45,272 bases of DNA from Candidatus Magnetominusculus sp. LBB02. Lineage in GTDB: Bacteria > Nitrospirota > Thermodesulfovibrionia > Thermodesulfovibrionales > Magnetobacteriaceae. The stretch's first letter is position 1, and each line of letters opens with the position of its first letter. Positions 29,281 through 39,516 of the stretch are shown here, piece after piece. The stretch covers positions 42,350-87,621 of the forward strand of contig JAKOEO010000004.1 in assembly GCA_022321325.1 (NCBI GenBank), written 5' to 3'. The notes under the pieces were generated by a model. That model made no database searches. It saw nothing but the letters and a program-made list of their open reading frames with translations, and was not told the origin of the DNA. Both the position numbers and the translations under genes were made by a program.

Positions 29281-31559
29281 CTGTCAATGACCTCCCTTAT
29301 CTTGTCCAGCAGCAGCACTGGGTCTACCGGTTTTTGTACATAGTCTACGACCAGCTCCGCGATGTCTTGCTGTTTAATAATCTCATAGGAGTAGCCGCTC
29401 AAGAAAATGACCTTGACTGTGCTGCCGCCCTCTCTAATGCGTTCATAAACGACCTTGCCATTTGCCCTTGGCATAACCACGTCTAAGAGCACAATGCCGA
29501 TCTCTGAGGCGTTGTCACCAAACTTGACTATGGCGTCTATGCCGTCCACGGCCTCTATCACCTTGTAGCCAGCTTTTTGTAATAACGTGCTTATACTATT
29601 TCGCATCTCTTCGTTATCCTCGGCCAGCAGTATGGTCTCCCCTGTGCCTTTTATTGGCGCGGGCTTGATAATTGCGTTAGTATCTTCGGTTGATTCAATG
29701 AAAGGCAAAAGGATTGTAAAGGTTGAACCTTCGCCGACTTCACTGTACACGTTTATGTAACCATTGTGCTGCTTGACAATCCCATAGACGGTTGCAAGCC
29801 CTAACCCTGTGCCCTTGCCTAGCTCCTTGGTTGTAAAAAATGGTTCAAATATCCTTTCCCTTGTGACCGCATCCATACCCATTCCGTTGTCTGATACGCA
29901 TATTCTGGCATACTCGCCACAAACGCCGTAGCTGTGTCTTGCTACAAATTGAGTATCTATTGTTGTAGTATCCAGCTTGATAGTGAGCGCTCCTCCATTA
30001 GGCATGGCATCCATTGCGTTATTGACAAGGTTGATAAGAACCATTTCAAGCTGCACGCCGTCGGCAGATACCATAACAGCAGAGTCACTCAGCAAAAACT
30101 GAACATTTATATCCTCCCTGATGAAGCTGTCAAAGAGACTTCTAATGCCTGCTACAATGGCGACGAGGTTTACAGGCCGGAGGTTGATCACAAGCTTTCT
30201 GCTGAAGCCCAGAAGGCTTTGCGTCAGATATGCGGCCTTATCAGTTGAGTCCTGAATATGATCCACAAAACTTAAGAGCAGCTCATCATCTTTGTTGAGG
30301 CTTGTTTTCAGGATGTACGCATAGTTCTTTATCGTCGAAAGTATGTTATTAAAATCGTGGGCGACGCCGCCTGCCAGTTGTCCAACCGCATCCATCTTTT
30401 GCGACTGTCTGAGTTCATTCTCAAGACGCCTTAAGTCTGTTATATCTTCCGCAAGCCTGACGTAGTGCGTCACAGCACCGTCTGCGTCTCTTAAGGGAAG
30501 CGCCTTGACACTCACCGAAATCTCCATTCCATCCTTTCGTGTGATATTCAATTCCCCCCGCCATTGTCTCCCGATAGTGAGTTCATTCCACATAGTTTCA
30601 TACCCATCATGGGTTGTTACCTTGCTGGATTTGAATATTACGTGTTTTTTTCCTGATAGTTCGTCAAGCGTATAGCCTGTGGATTCAGTAAATGTTCTGT
30701 TTACATATTCTACCTCAGCACTGGTATTTGTGATAACCACCATGATGGGGCTTTGTTCTATCACCGAGGATGCTCTGAGAAGATCGTTTTTGGCTTTCAT
30801 CTTACTTGTTATGTCCTCTATAAGGGCAAGTATGTGTAATGAACCATCTATATCATGAATAAGAGAAGTCGAGATGTAAATGACTTTCTTCTCGCCATAT
30901 TTAGACATTATTTCCAATACCTCGCCAACAAGATTGTTACCAGCTCTTACATCAGCCATGCGCTGGATTATCTGTCTTTGTTGCTGTGGGTCGGGAAACA
31001 GGCTATTATACCAGCCAAGACTGTTTATCTCTTCTATGGTGTAACCTGTTATCTCGGTCATTTTGTAATTCCACACTGAAAAGATGATATAAGGGTGCTG
31101 CTCCAGCGTATGACTGACAAATAGGCCGTCGGTAATGTTTTCCATTATGAGCTTTTGAAAGTCGTTATTCTGTTTCAGCTCTATTTCGACCAGTTCCTGC
31201 CGCTGTAGTGCCGCCAGAGCATTTTGCTTGGATTTACGCATCACCTCAGCCATAATGGAGATCCCTAAGCCGTCAATGGCAAAGACAACCACACCAATCC
31301 AGTCGGGCAGGTCAAGCATAAATGTTCCGCTTGGCGGAGCCCAAAAAATAACTGCAAGGATAGATAGCGCCGTTGCCAGAAGACCAGTACGTATCCCCCC
31401 AATCAGAGAGGACAAACCCACCGCTGGGAAAAAAGTAACCCAAGTGAGTTCTGAACCCAGCAGAGCAAGCGGCCATATCCGCACCAACCTGCCGAAAAGA
31501 ACAAGGGCCACCGTAATAAAGTAACGCAAATGATTGACTGCCTTCCTTGCTTCTGTCAT
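29277..31559 (-). CDS. Membrane-anchored hybrid sensor histidine kinase (DUF4118/KdpD-like 4TM + PAS-HisKA-HATPase-REC)
   Basis: 760 aa: N-terminal TM segments ([36 protein letters not shown]), PAS domains, [48 protein letters not shown]...[12 protein letters not shown]; clear paralogue of 24662..27391. Confidence 0.95.
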   Translation of the reverse strand: MTEARKAVNHLRYFITVALVLFGRLVRIWPLALLGSELTWVTFFPAVGLSSLIGGIRTGLLATALSILAVIFWAPPSGTFMLDLPDWIGVVVFAIDGLGISIMAEVMRKSKQNALAALQRQELVEIELKQNNDFQKLIMENITDGLFVSHTLEQHPYIIFSVWNYKMTEITGYTIEEINSLGWYNSLFPDPQQQRQIIQRMADVRAGNNLVGEVLEIMSKYGEKKVIYISTSLIHDIDGSLHILALIEDITSKMKAKNDLLRASSVIEQSPIMVVITNTSAEVEYVNRTFTESTGYTLDELSGKKHVIFKSSKVTTHDGYETMWNELTIGRQWRGELNITRKDGMEISVSVKALPLRDADGAVTHYVRLAEDITDLRRLENELRQSQKMDAVGQLAGGVAHDFNNILSTIKNYAYILKTSLNKDDELLLSFVDHIQDSTDKAAYLTQSLLGFSRKLVINLRPVNLVAIVAGIRSLFDSFIREDINVQFLLSDSAVMVSADGVQLEMVLINLVNNAMDAMPNGGALTIKLDTTTIDTQFVARHSYGVCGEYARICVSDNGMGMDAVTRERIFEPFFTTKELGKGTGLGLATVYGIVKQHNGYINVYSEVGEGSTFTILLPFIESTEDTNAIIKPAPIKGTGETILLAEDNEEMRNSISTLLQKAGYKVIEAVDGIDAIVKFGDNASEIGIVLLDVVMPRANGKVVYERIREGGSTVKVIFLSGYSYEIIKQQDIAELVVDYVQKPVDPVLLLDKIREVIDR

Positions 31560-31973
31560 GCCTCCCTCCCTATAGAACTTTCGCTATGGACAATCAATCG
31601 GGACTAACCGTGTCCGCAATATTACAATATCACATTTAACTTTTTCAATCCCAGCCAACTGCTTCATAAAAAAAATATTAAGCGCCAATTGGACACATAG
31701 GGTAATATAAACGTTTAGTCTACCCTACGAACTGCCTCACAAGATATATAGGATGTTGACATATATTAACACAACAGTTGTTACATATTGGTTACAGATT
31801 GACACAGGGCAAACGCATTAGGAATTGCCTCCCATATTATTGTCATCTTACTAGTGTACGCCTTAGTGTTGTGTCGGATGCTATTTATTGCATTAGACTG
31901 ATTCTTATACCAATTTGCAATCATACAAGTAGATTTTCACTCACCGACAAAACCCCTTCGCCACCCGCCTGTC

Positions 31974-32047
31974 GTCATTCCGGCTCGTCCGGAATCTTCT
32001 TTGGCCTGAGGATGTGCAGAGACAGATTCCGGACAAGCCGGAATGAC
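31974..32047 (-). repeat. 74-bp REP/MITE-like palindromic element, copy 2 (inverted relative to copy 1)
   Basis: GTCATTCCGGCTCGTCCGGAATC - 28 nt - GATTCCGGACAAGCCGGAATGAC; the reverse complement of its loop matches the copy 1 loop at 23 of 28 positions. Confidence 0.92.
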
Positions 32048-32229
32048 GGACTATGGAAATCTCTTTACCTCTATGATTGCAACTTAGTATTATGTGACAA
32101 CAATACGCATATAGTGCGTTAGCACTGGTTTTTTTAGCTTTTTTATTGACAAGAGGAACATATTTGTGATAGTTTCCATTATAGATTACATAGCTGATTT
32201 GGATTAAACGGGAAAAGAATGAGGGGTGT

Positions 32230-32436
32230 GTGGTGGGAACCTTAAATGATATAGAAATGGCAATAACGGCCTTAACGGAAGACGATTTAGCCAGGCTTAG
32301 AGACTGGTTTGAAGAGTTCGACGCTGAGGTTTGGGATAGAAAGTATGAGCAAGACGCTAAATCAGGCAGGTTGAAACAAGTATCAGATATGGCTGTTTCA
32401 GAATTTAAGCAAGGCCGATTTAATATGATGGATTAA
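32230..32436 (+). CDS. Small protein resembling antitoxins of RelE/ParE-type modules (68 aa)
   Basis: MVGTLNDIEMAITALTEDDLARLRDWFEEFDAEVWDRKYEQDAKSGRLKQVSDMAVSEFKQGRFNMMD; the L..DDLARLRDWFEEFDAE.WDR..E.D...G+L pattern is shared by many small TA-linked proteins. Confidence 0.65.
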   Translation: MVGTLNDIEMAITALTEDDLARLRDWFEEFDAEVWDRKYEQDAKSGRLKQVSDMAVSEFKQGRFNMMD

Positions 32437-32463
32437 TACGATAAGTTCGCAAAGATAACTCTC

Positions 32464-33027
32464 TCATTTAATTCTAAGCCCCTCAATCTGCTTCTGCATC
32501 TTCCCCGCATAGCGCTCCATCTCCGAGTATATGCAGCCGCAGTATTTCTGCCTGTAGAGGGAGAGTTTTCGTGACATCTCGATGCCCTCGCGCCAGCCGC
32601 CTCTGAAGTCTTCGGAGTAGAATTCGACTGAATGTCTTTCAGCAATGTCAGCCGCCGTCTCAACGATGAGTTCGTGTTTTTGATAAACGCTGTAGAGTAG
32701 GGTGGTCGAAAATGTGTCATAGCCCAGCGCCTTTGCCTTTTTTGCGGTCTCCTCAAGGCGCATTCTGTAACATGCCTCGCAGCGGTCTTTTCCTTTAAGC
32801 CCCGCGATTTCTATGAACTCGGCAAGGCCATAGTAGTTGTCATAGTGAATGTCAATGGGATGATGGGCGGCAAGCTGCCTGACCGCCTCAAGTCGCAGGG
32901 CGTATTCAGTCAGTGGATGAATGTTGGGGTTATACCAGAAACCGGCGGCGTCTATGCCCCGTTTCTTTAATGTATCAATGGGATATACCGCACAGTTGGC
33001 GCAGCAGATGTGAAGAAGCGTTTTCAT
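32464..33027 (-). CDS. queH: Epoxyqueuosine reductase QueH
   Basis: 187 aa: LLHICCANCAVYPIDTLKKRGIDAAGFWYNPNIHPLTEYALRLEAV...CEACYRMRLEETAKKAKALGYDTFSTTLLYSVYQKHELI...YRQKYCGCIYSE. Confidence 0.93.
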   Translation of the reverse strand: MKTLLHICCANCAVYPIDTLKKRGIDAAGFWYNPNIHPLTEYALRLEAVRQLAAHHPIDIHYDNYYGLAEFIEIAGLKGKDRCEACYRMRLEETAKKAKALGYDTFSTTLLYSVYQKHELIVETAADIAERHSVEFYSEDFRGGWREGIEMSRKLSLYRQKYCGCIYSEMERYAGKMQKQIEGLRIK

Positions 33028-34037
33028 TAAAACAGCCGCCGCGGTACCAGCTTGCCAAGGTGTTGATATGCCAGCGGTGTTGTAAGCCTTCCTCGCGGGG
33101 TACGCTCAAGCAGGCCCTCCTGAAGCAGATATGGCTCATAGACGTCCTCTATCGTGTCCTTGTCCTCGCTCACCGAGGCCGCGATGGTCTCTATCCCAAC
33201 AGGGCCGCCGCCGAATTTCTCGATTATAGTCAGGAGCACCTTCCTGTCCATATCGTCAAGCCCAAGCTGGTCAATGTTTAATGACAAAAGGGCGACTTTG
33301 GAGATGTCTAAATCAATGACGCCGTTATTTTTCACCTGGGCGAAGTCGCGCACACGCTTCAGGAGACGGTTTGCGATTCTCGGCGTACCGCGCGAACGCC
33401 GCGCTATCTCAATAGCAGCCTCATCAGTAATCTCAATCTCGATAATCGCCGCCGAGCGGTTTATTATCACCATCAGGTCGTGATGGCTGTAGTACTCAAG
33501 CCTGTTAATGACGCCGAATCTGTCCCTTAGAGGCGAGGTCAGAAGACCTGTTCTGGTAGTAGCCCCAATCAAAGTAAACCGTGGCAGGTTGAGTTTCAAT
33601 GTCCTGGCGCTTGGCCCCTGACCAATAAGAATATCGAGTTTGAAATCCTCCATAGCCGGGTACATAATCTCCTCCACTATGCGAGGCAGACGGTGGATTT
33701 CGTCAATAAACAGGACATCGTTGTCAGAGAGGTTGGTTAAGATGGCCGCCAAATCGCCGGCCCTCTCTAAGACCGGCCCTGAGGTGGTCTTTATGTTTAC
33801 CCTTAGCTCGTTGGCTATGATATTGGCTATGGTGGTCTTGCCAAGCCCCGGCGGGCCGCAAAATAATACATGGTCAAGGGGCTGCCCGCGCCGCTTTGCC
33901 GCCTCTATAAATATGCCCAGATTATCTTTTATTCTCTGCTGCCCGATGAACTCCTTAAAAGTCCCCGGCCTGAGCGTGTAGTCATTTTGCCCGTCTTCAG
34001 AGAGAATTTGCGATTGAATCGTGCGTTCTTCGTTCAT
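33027..34037 (-). CDS. ruvB: Holliday junction branch migration helicase RuvB
   Basis: 336 aa: [57 protein letters not shown]...[26 protein letters not shown]. Confidence 0.98.
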   Translation of the reverse strand: MNEERTIQSQILSEDGQNDYTLRPGTFKEFIGQQRIKDNLGIFIEAAKRRGQPLDHVLFCGPPGLGKTTIANIIANELRVNIKTTSGPVLERAGDLAAILTNLSDNDVLFIDEIHRLPRIVEEIMYPAMEDFKLDILIGQGPSARTLKLNLPRFTLIGATTRTGLLTSPLRDRFGVINRLEYYSHHDLMVIINRSAAIIEIEITDEAAIEIARRSRGTPRIANRLLKRVRDFAQVKNNGVIDLDISKVALLSLNIDQLGLDDMDRKVLLTIIEKFGGGPVGIETIAASVSEDKDTIEDVYEPYLLQEGLLERTPRGRLTTPLAYQHLGKLVPRRLF

Positions 34038-34609
34038 TTCTCAGCCTTAGATAGTAATTTAAGGGATTCCTTCAGAATTGACTCAAGGTCGCGGACTCCT
34101 TTCTTATTCAGGTCTTCAAGGGCGTGGACGACGTCAGTCCTCTTATAGCCAAGATTAAGCAGGGCAGACATAGCGTCTTCATAATCCCTGTTAACATAAG
34201 ATGTGGATACGGGGAGTTTCTCTTTGAGTTCGAGGACTATGCGCGAGGCGGTCTTTTTGCCGATTCCGGGGATTGCCGTAAGCGTATCGAGGTCATTGGA
34301 GTTGACGGCTGCCGCAAACTTATCAGCAGAAAGGCCGGAGAGCGCCGCAAGGGCTATCTTTGGCCCAACGCCGCTTACAGAGAGCACCTTAGTAAAGATA
34401 AACCGCTCATCCTCAGTGAGAAAGCCATAGAGCTGCAAAATGTCCTCGCGCACGTGCGTATAGATGAACAGGAAGACGCTCTGGCCCTCTGCGGGTATGC
34501 TTGTAAGCACACTGATAGGACAATATACCTCATAGCCGACGCCGTTTACCTCTATCAGCACCATATCAGATTTCTTTCGTAATATCTTTCCTCTAAGTGA
34601 ACCAATCAT
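34034..34609 (-). CDS. ruvA: Holliday junction branch migration protein RuvA
   Basis: Start trimmed to [31 protein letters not shown]...[20 protein letters not shown]...[23 protein letters not shown]. Confidence 0.97.
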   Translation of the reverse strand: MIGSLRGKILRKKSDMVLIEVNGVGYEVYCPISVLTSIPAEGQSVFLFIYTHVREDILQLYGFLTEDERFIFTKVLSVSGVGPKIALAALSGLSADKFAAAVNSNDLDTLTAIPGIGKKTASRIVLELKEKLPVSTSYVNRDYEDAMSALLNLGYKRTDVVHALEDLNKKGVRDLESILKESLKLLSKAEK

Positions 34610-34740
34610 CGGAGTTCTATAATACAGCAATGCGCAGGTTTATTGCTATAAGTTCATTGACCGCCGCTAAAGTTTGGCCTGCATTTTGCCGATAGTAGAA
34701 GTAATCGGCACCGCAAAATCTTTAATAAAGGGATGACTTT

Positions 34741-35805
34741 ATGATAGTAGAACAAACGAATATCAGCATGTCGTCTGCGTACATGCAGACACAGCAATAT
34801 GACAAAACAGAGACACTCTCTGTTACCGCAGGAAGCGGCACGCCAAGACCGGAACTATCGGAAACTAATGCAGGCAATACAGGGGATTCTGTGGCAATAA
34901 GCAGCGAGGCAATGAATGCCTTCAGCTATGACGCCGCCAGAACATCTGCATCAGATAATGAGGATTTGACTCTGACAGGCGATGCAAAGTTGATGATTAT
35001 GAAGCTGATTATAGAGAAATTAACCGGCAGGAAAATAGACCTAAAATCCATAAGGGGCATAATAGACGCTCAATCAATAAGGGTGGAACAGGACGCAGGC
35101 TCCACAGCGCAACAACAACCCGCTGCGCCGCAACAAGCCGTTTCAGTCTCATATAGTTCGACAGAGACATACTCCGAACGGCAAAGTATGGCGTACAACG
35201 CCAATGGGGTGATAAAGACCGCAGACGGCAAACAGATAAGTTTCTCTGTTGAGCTGTCATTAAACAGCGAATTCATAAAGCAAAATAATATAAACATCCA
35301 GGCAGATAACGGCGTTAAGCATGACCCGCTTGTTATAAATTTCGCAGGCAGCGCGGCACAGCTCTCTACTGACACCATCGCCTTTGACCTCAACGGCAAC
35401 GGGCAAACACAAAATATTCATTTCACAGGGGCGGGCAGCGGTTTTTTAGTCCTGGATAAAAACGGCGACGGCAAAGTAAACAACGGCAGCGAACTCATGG
35501 GCCCAACCACCGGAAATGGGTTTTCTGAACTGGCCGGGTACGATTCAGACAACAACGGCTGGATTGACGAAAATGACCCAGTCTATAAGAACTTATCTGT
35601 GTGGACGAAAAACGCCGACGGCGGCGATAAACTCACATCACTAAAGGCACTAGGAATCGGGGCAATTGACGTCTCAGCGCTTTCTACAACCTATGCCTAT
35701 AAAGACAAAACAAATAAACTGCAAGGACAACTCACAAGCACAGGGGTATTTATAAGAGAAAACGGCATCCCCGGCACGATTCAACAAATAGACCTTATCA
35801 CGTAA
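34741..35805 (+). CDS. Protein with two EF-hand/dockerin-like Ca-binding loops, unknown function
   Basis: 354 aa; loops DKNGDGKVNNGSE (35455-35493) and DSDNNGWIDEND (35542-35577); no obvious N-terminal signal peptide. Confidence 0.8.
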   Translation: MIVEQTNISMSSAYMQTQQYDKTETLSVTAGSGTPRPELSETNAGNTGDSVAISSEAMNAFSYDAARTSASDNEDLTLTGDAKLMIMKLIIEKLTGRKIDLKSIRGIIDAQSIRVEQDAGSTAQQQPAAPQQAVSVSYSSTETYSERQSMAYNANGVIKTADGKQISFSVELSLNSEFIKQNNINIQADNGVKHDPLVINFAGSAAQLSTDTIAFDLNGNGQTQNIHFTGAGSGFLVLDKNGDGKVNNGSELMGPTTGNGFSELAGYDSDNNGWIDENDPVYKNLSVWTKNADGGDKLTSLKALGIGAIDVSALSTTYAYKDKTNKLQGQLTSTGVFIRENGIPGTIQQIDLIT

Positions 35806-36170
35806 TATCAGGTTATCTCCGCAACGCTAAGTTGAGGCTATTGGGCTAAAATTATAGTTGGTACAATGAGGCAGTATAAACTTTTTGAAACTCGATGCGT
35901 TGAGTTGTAGCAAGAAGCTGAAATCTCTGTCAAGAACAATTTTCACTTTAATCCCGATGTGGCAGACAGTCTTGCTTGAAGTTTATTGAGCCATAAGACA
36001 GGCATAATAGAATTTGACATAATATATCTTATCGGACATTACATATCAACATATTTTGTGGATAACTTGTCGGTAATTGTGTGATCTTGCTATGCGGTGG
36101 CACTGTTTGTCGGCTTTTACCGTTATTGTCTAACTTTTAAGCAATCATTTATTCTTTATAAAATAACATG

Positions 36171-37412
36171 TTATCGGATTATTATCGGCTTTCCAGCAAG
36201 GCAGTCTTTTCCATAGCCGGTAACTAACAGTTTTATAAGGCATTTTTCTCGTATATCAAACCCGGCAGCTATATCTGATACTATTTTAAGATAATTGCCG
36301 GTTGTGCCCGTAAATAAAGCGTCTTCTATAGTCTCCACTGCCGCAGTCAGAACTTTACCGGTCTGTAGGGCCATATACGCCTGCTTCTTTTCGCCTGATA
36401 ATTCTCTTAATCTGGCAGCCCGATTTTTTTTAATCCCTTGCTCAACATGGCCGTCCATATCCGCGGCCTTCGTGTTTTTTCTTATAGAGTATGGAAACAC
36501 ATGCAGGTACGCCAGCGGCAAGGATGCTATAAATTCATAGGTATCGTTGAACTCATGGTCGGTCTCGCCGGGAAAACCAACTATGACATCAGAACCTATT
36601 GAAACGTTATCAATGGCGTCGGCAAACATTAGAACGGTTTGCCTGAAATCTGCCGTGCTGTATGGCCGGCGCATCTTCCTTAATATGTCGTCATTGCCGC
36701 TTTGAAGCGGTATGTGGATGTGGCTGCAGACCCTGTCACTCTCAAATAGCCTTAATAGATTGGCAGTTATTTCGCTTACCTCGATTGATGTCAATCTTAC
36801 TCTTAGATTATTCGTATTTATCAATATATTTTCTATAAGTTCTGAAAGTTCTATCTTAGGACTCAGGTCAACTCCGTAGTAGCCTATATGAATCCCTGTT
36901 ATGACGATTTCCATAAAACCTGCCGCTTCGAGTGCTTTGGCCTCCCGAACTATCTCATCTGACGGCCTTGAACGCGATGCGCCTCTGGTTTGCGGTATTA
37001 TGCAGTATGTGCATGAGGCATTGCAGCCATCCTGAATCTTCAGCAAGGCGCGGCTGCCGCCGCGATGTGTACTAGTTGCCTTAGAAGGCCCGTATTTATC
37101 TTTGAAATACGTGCCCTTGTCATCGTTTTTCACAACCGTCACATCATTGCTTATCTGCCTTACCTGCGCCTCATTCAGCTCTGAATAGCAGCCCGTAACA
37201 ATCACTGAGGCCCCTGCCTTCAGGGCGCGCCTTATTAGCTGCCTCGACTGGTAGTCGCTCTTTGCCGTAACGCTGCATGAGTTTATTACACACAGGTCGG
37301 GCGTGTCATCAAGCGATGTCTTGCGGTGGGCATTTTCCAGCAGTATGTCTTCTATCAGGCTGCTTTCAGATTGATTGGACTTGCAGCCGAGGGTAAGTAC
37401 ACAGAATTTCAT
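36171..37412 (-). CDS. mtaB: tRNA (N6-threonylcarbamoyladenosine(37)-C2)-methylthiotransferase MtaB
   Basis: 413 aa: MKFCVLTLGCKSNQSESSLIEDIL...VINSCSVTAKSD...LLKIQDGCNASCTYCIIPQTRGASRSR...IHIPLQSGNDDILRKMRRPY. Confidence 0.95.
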   Translation of the reverse strand: MKFCVLTLGCKSNQSESSLIEDILLENAHRKTSLDDTPDLCVINSCSVTAKSDYQSRQLIRRALKAGASVIVTGCYSELNEAQVRQISNDVTVVKNDDKGTYFKDKYGPSKATSTHRGGSRALLKIQDGCNASCTYCIIPQTRGASRSRPSDEIVREAKALEAAGFMEIVITGIHIGYYGVDLSPKIELSELIENILINTNNLRVRLTSIEVSEITANLLRLFESDRVCSHIHIPLQSGNDDILRKMRRPYSTADFRQTVLMFADAIDNVSIGSDVIVGFPGETDHEFNDTYEFIASLPLAYLHVFPYSIRKNTKAADMDGHVEQGIKKNRAARLRELSGEKKQAYMALQTGKVLTAAVETIEDALFTGTTGNYLKIVSDIAAGFDIREKCLIKLLVTGYGKDCLAGKPIIIR

Positions 37413-37421
37413 TGACGACCA

Positions 37422-38738
37422 TTACCCTTGCGGTCGGCCTTGCAGAGAATGTCTAAAGGAATTTGTTATATCAACAGTAATAAGCATCCCTTTTTCAAGC
37501 GATTTTTCTGGCGTGAAATTAACTATCTTGTTTGTCCTTGTCCTGCCTGTCCAGTGATTTGGGTCTGAGGCGGAGACGCCCTCGACAAGGATTTCTATGG
37601 TTTGCCCTTTGAGGCGGCGGTTAATCTTGTCAGTTATATCGTCCTGTAGTTCAAGGATTGTTTTGAGGCGTTCTGATTTTATCTGCTCATCGAGCTGGCC
37701 ATCCATCTCTTTGGCCGCCGTATAAGGACGTCTGGAGTATTTAAAGGCGAATGCGCCGTCAAATCCTATTTCCCGTAATGCTGAAAGTGTATCTTCGTGG
37801 TCTTGTTCTGTCTCGCCGGGGAAACCGGCTATTATGTCTGTCGTAATGGATATGCCGGGAATATGTTCTCTCAGGAGGTTAATCTTTTGACGGTAGTCTT
37901 CATATGAGTACTTCCTGTTCATCATAGAAAGAATCTTAGAAGAGCCTGACTGAAGCGGAAGGTGTATATGCTCGCATACCTTAGGGAGGTCTCTGATAGC
38001 ACAAATCAACTCCTGTGAGAGATCCTTGGGGTGGGATGTTACAAAACGCACCCTTTCAATATCCTCTATGGCGTTTACATGCTCAAGCAGCTCTGCAAAA
38101 GACGCACGCGTCGAGGGGTCTTTATAGGAGTTGACATTTTGCCCGAGCAGGGTTATTTCCTTACAGCAGAGCGCTGCAAGGGTCTTTATCTCGCCGACAA
38201 TGCTGTCTACCGGCCTTGAACGTTCACGCCCCCTTGTGTGCGGTACGACACAGTAGCTGCAGAAATTATTACAGCCGTACATGATATTTACCCACGCCCT
38301 TGTGTCGTCGTTTCTGATAGCTGGAAGGTCAGTCTCTGCCAGCGCCGGGTTGTCATCAACAGCAGCCTTGCGCATATCTTTGAGAATGAGTTCGGGCAGT
38401 CTTACTATATTCTGAGGCCCAAACGTGAAGTCAACATATTGGTTGTCAATCAGGAAGCGCTCCCCCTCCTGCTGGGCGATACAACCAGCGACGGCGATTA
38501 AAAGCCCCGGCCTCTTTCTTTTTAACCGCCTGAAATAGCCCAGCCTTGACATGAACTTGTGCTCGGCCTTCTCTCTAATGCTGCATGTGTTGAGGATTAT
38601 AAGGGCGGCCTCCTCAGGCTTATCTGTGAACAAGTAGCCCTCGCCCCTGAGGACTCCGGCAATTTTTTCCGTGTCGTGGACATTCATCTGACAACCCCAT
38701 GTCTGTAAATATGCGACCTTGTCCAAATAGCCCTTCAC
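37422..38738 (-). CDS. miaB: tRNA-2-methylthio-N6-dimethylallyladenosine synthase MiaB
   Basis: 438 aa: AYLQTWGCQMNVHDTEKIAGVL...ILNTCSIREKAEHKFMSRLG...WVNIMYGCNNFCSYCVVPHTRGRERSRP...LLGQNVNSY. Confidence 0.97.
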   Translation of the reverse strand: MKGYLDKVAYLQTWGCQMNVHDTEKIAGVLRGEGYLFTDKPEEAALIILNTCSIREKAEHKFMSRLGYFRRLKRKRPGLLIAVAGCIAQQEGERFLIDNQYVDFTFGPQNIVRLPELILKDMRKAAVDDNPALAETDLPAIRNDDTRAWVNIMYGCNNFCSYCVVPHTRGRERSRPVDSIVGEIKTLAALCCKEITLLGQNVNSYKDPSTRASFAELLEHVNAIEDIERVRFVTSHPKDLSQELICAIRDLPKVCEHIHLPLQSGSSKILSMMNRKYSYEDYRQKINLLREHIPGISITTDIIAGFPGETEQDHEDTLSALREIGFDGAFAFKYSRRPYTAAKEMDGQLDEQIKSERLKTILELQDDITDKINRRLKGQTIEILVEGVSASDPNHWTGRTRTNKIVNFTPEKSLEKGMLITVDITNSFRHSLQGRPQG

Positions 38739-39512
38739 TTAGTAATTTAATATCTCAAGATAATTTGCATAATCCTGCTGGCTTGTGCCCGTGCTTGTTC
38801 GTCTTTTCTGCTCAAAATCATTTTGCGCCTTTTTGACATTGCCTTTGTAGTCAGGGGATATCTTTATCCCCTCCATCATTGCATCATTTGCCTCGCCATA
38901 TCTTCCTGCGGCATTGTGGCAGAGAGCCATGCCAAAGTATGAGCCTGAGTTGTTTGGATTTCTCGTCAGAGAATCCCTGAATGCCTTGATGGCCTCGTCA
39001 TATTTGCCAACCCTGTATAGGGAAAATCCAAGATTTTGGTAAGACCTGTCAGGGGTTGCGTAAAGAGGATTTGCCAGAGCGCCTCTGAAGGCGTCAATGG
39101 ATTCTGTCCATTGGCCCAAAATGGCATACGTGATGCCGAGATTGTTATATGCGTCGGAAAAATTCTTATCAGAGGCGATGGCCTTCTGAAATGATTCCTT
39201 TGCCTCTTTGTAATTGCCAAAGCGCTGGTAGACAAGACCAATGGCATTTAAGGAATCCTTGTCGGCGGGATTTATATCAAGTGCCCTTTTAAATGCTACA
39301 AAAGCGCCCTGATAGTCGTTTTCTCTCATTTTTGAGACCCCATGCGTGTAGTGTCCCTTAACCAGACCATCACTTTTACTACCCATGGAGTTTGTCTCCA
39401 CAGTCGAACACGACGCCAACACGGCCAGTATCAACAGCAGATTTACGCAATAGCTCAATGCCCTTATCAAAATTCCACCTTCCTTCTTTTTTCGATAATT
39501 ATATTCGGCCAA
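38739..39512 (-). CDS. TPR lipoprotein (PilW/PilF-like)
   Basis: 257 aa: LLLILAVLASCSTVET lipobox, then TPR repeats (AFVAFKRALDINPADKDSLNAIGLVYQRFGNYKEAKESFQKAI...). Confidence 0.85.
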   Translation of the reverse strand: MAEYNYRKKKEGGILIRALSYCVNLLLILAVLASCSTVETNSMGSKSDGLVKGHYTHGVSKMRENDYQGAFVAFKRALDINPADKDSLNAIGLVYQRFGNYKEAKESFQKAIASDKNFSDAYNNLGITYAILGQWTESIDAFRGALANPLYATPDRSYQNLGFSLYRVGKYDEAIKAFRDSLTRNPNNSGSYFGMALCHNAAGRYGEANDAMMEGIKISPDYKGNVKKAQNDFEQKRRTSTGTSQQDYANYLEILNY

Positions 39513-39516
39513 AGCC

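Noticed and set aside
31778-32122. 114-aa plus-strand ORF
   Set aside because: Runs through the 74-bp palindromic element and AT-rich intergenic DNA; no motif or credible ribosome site.
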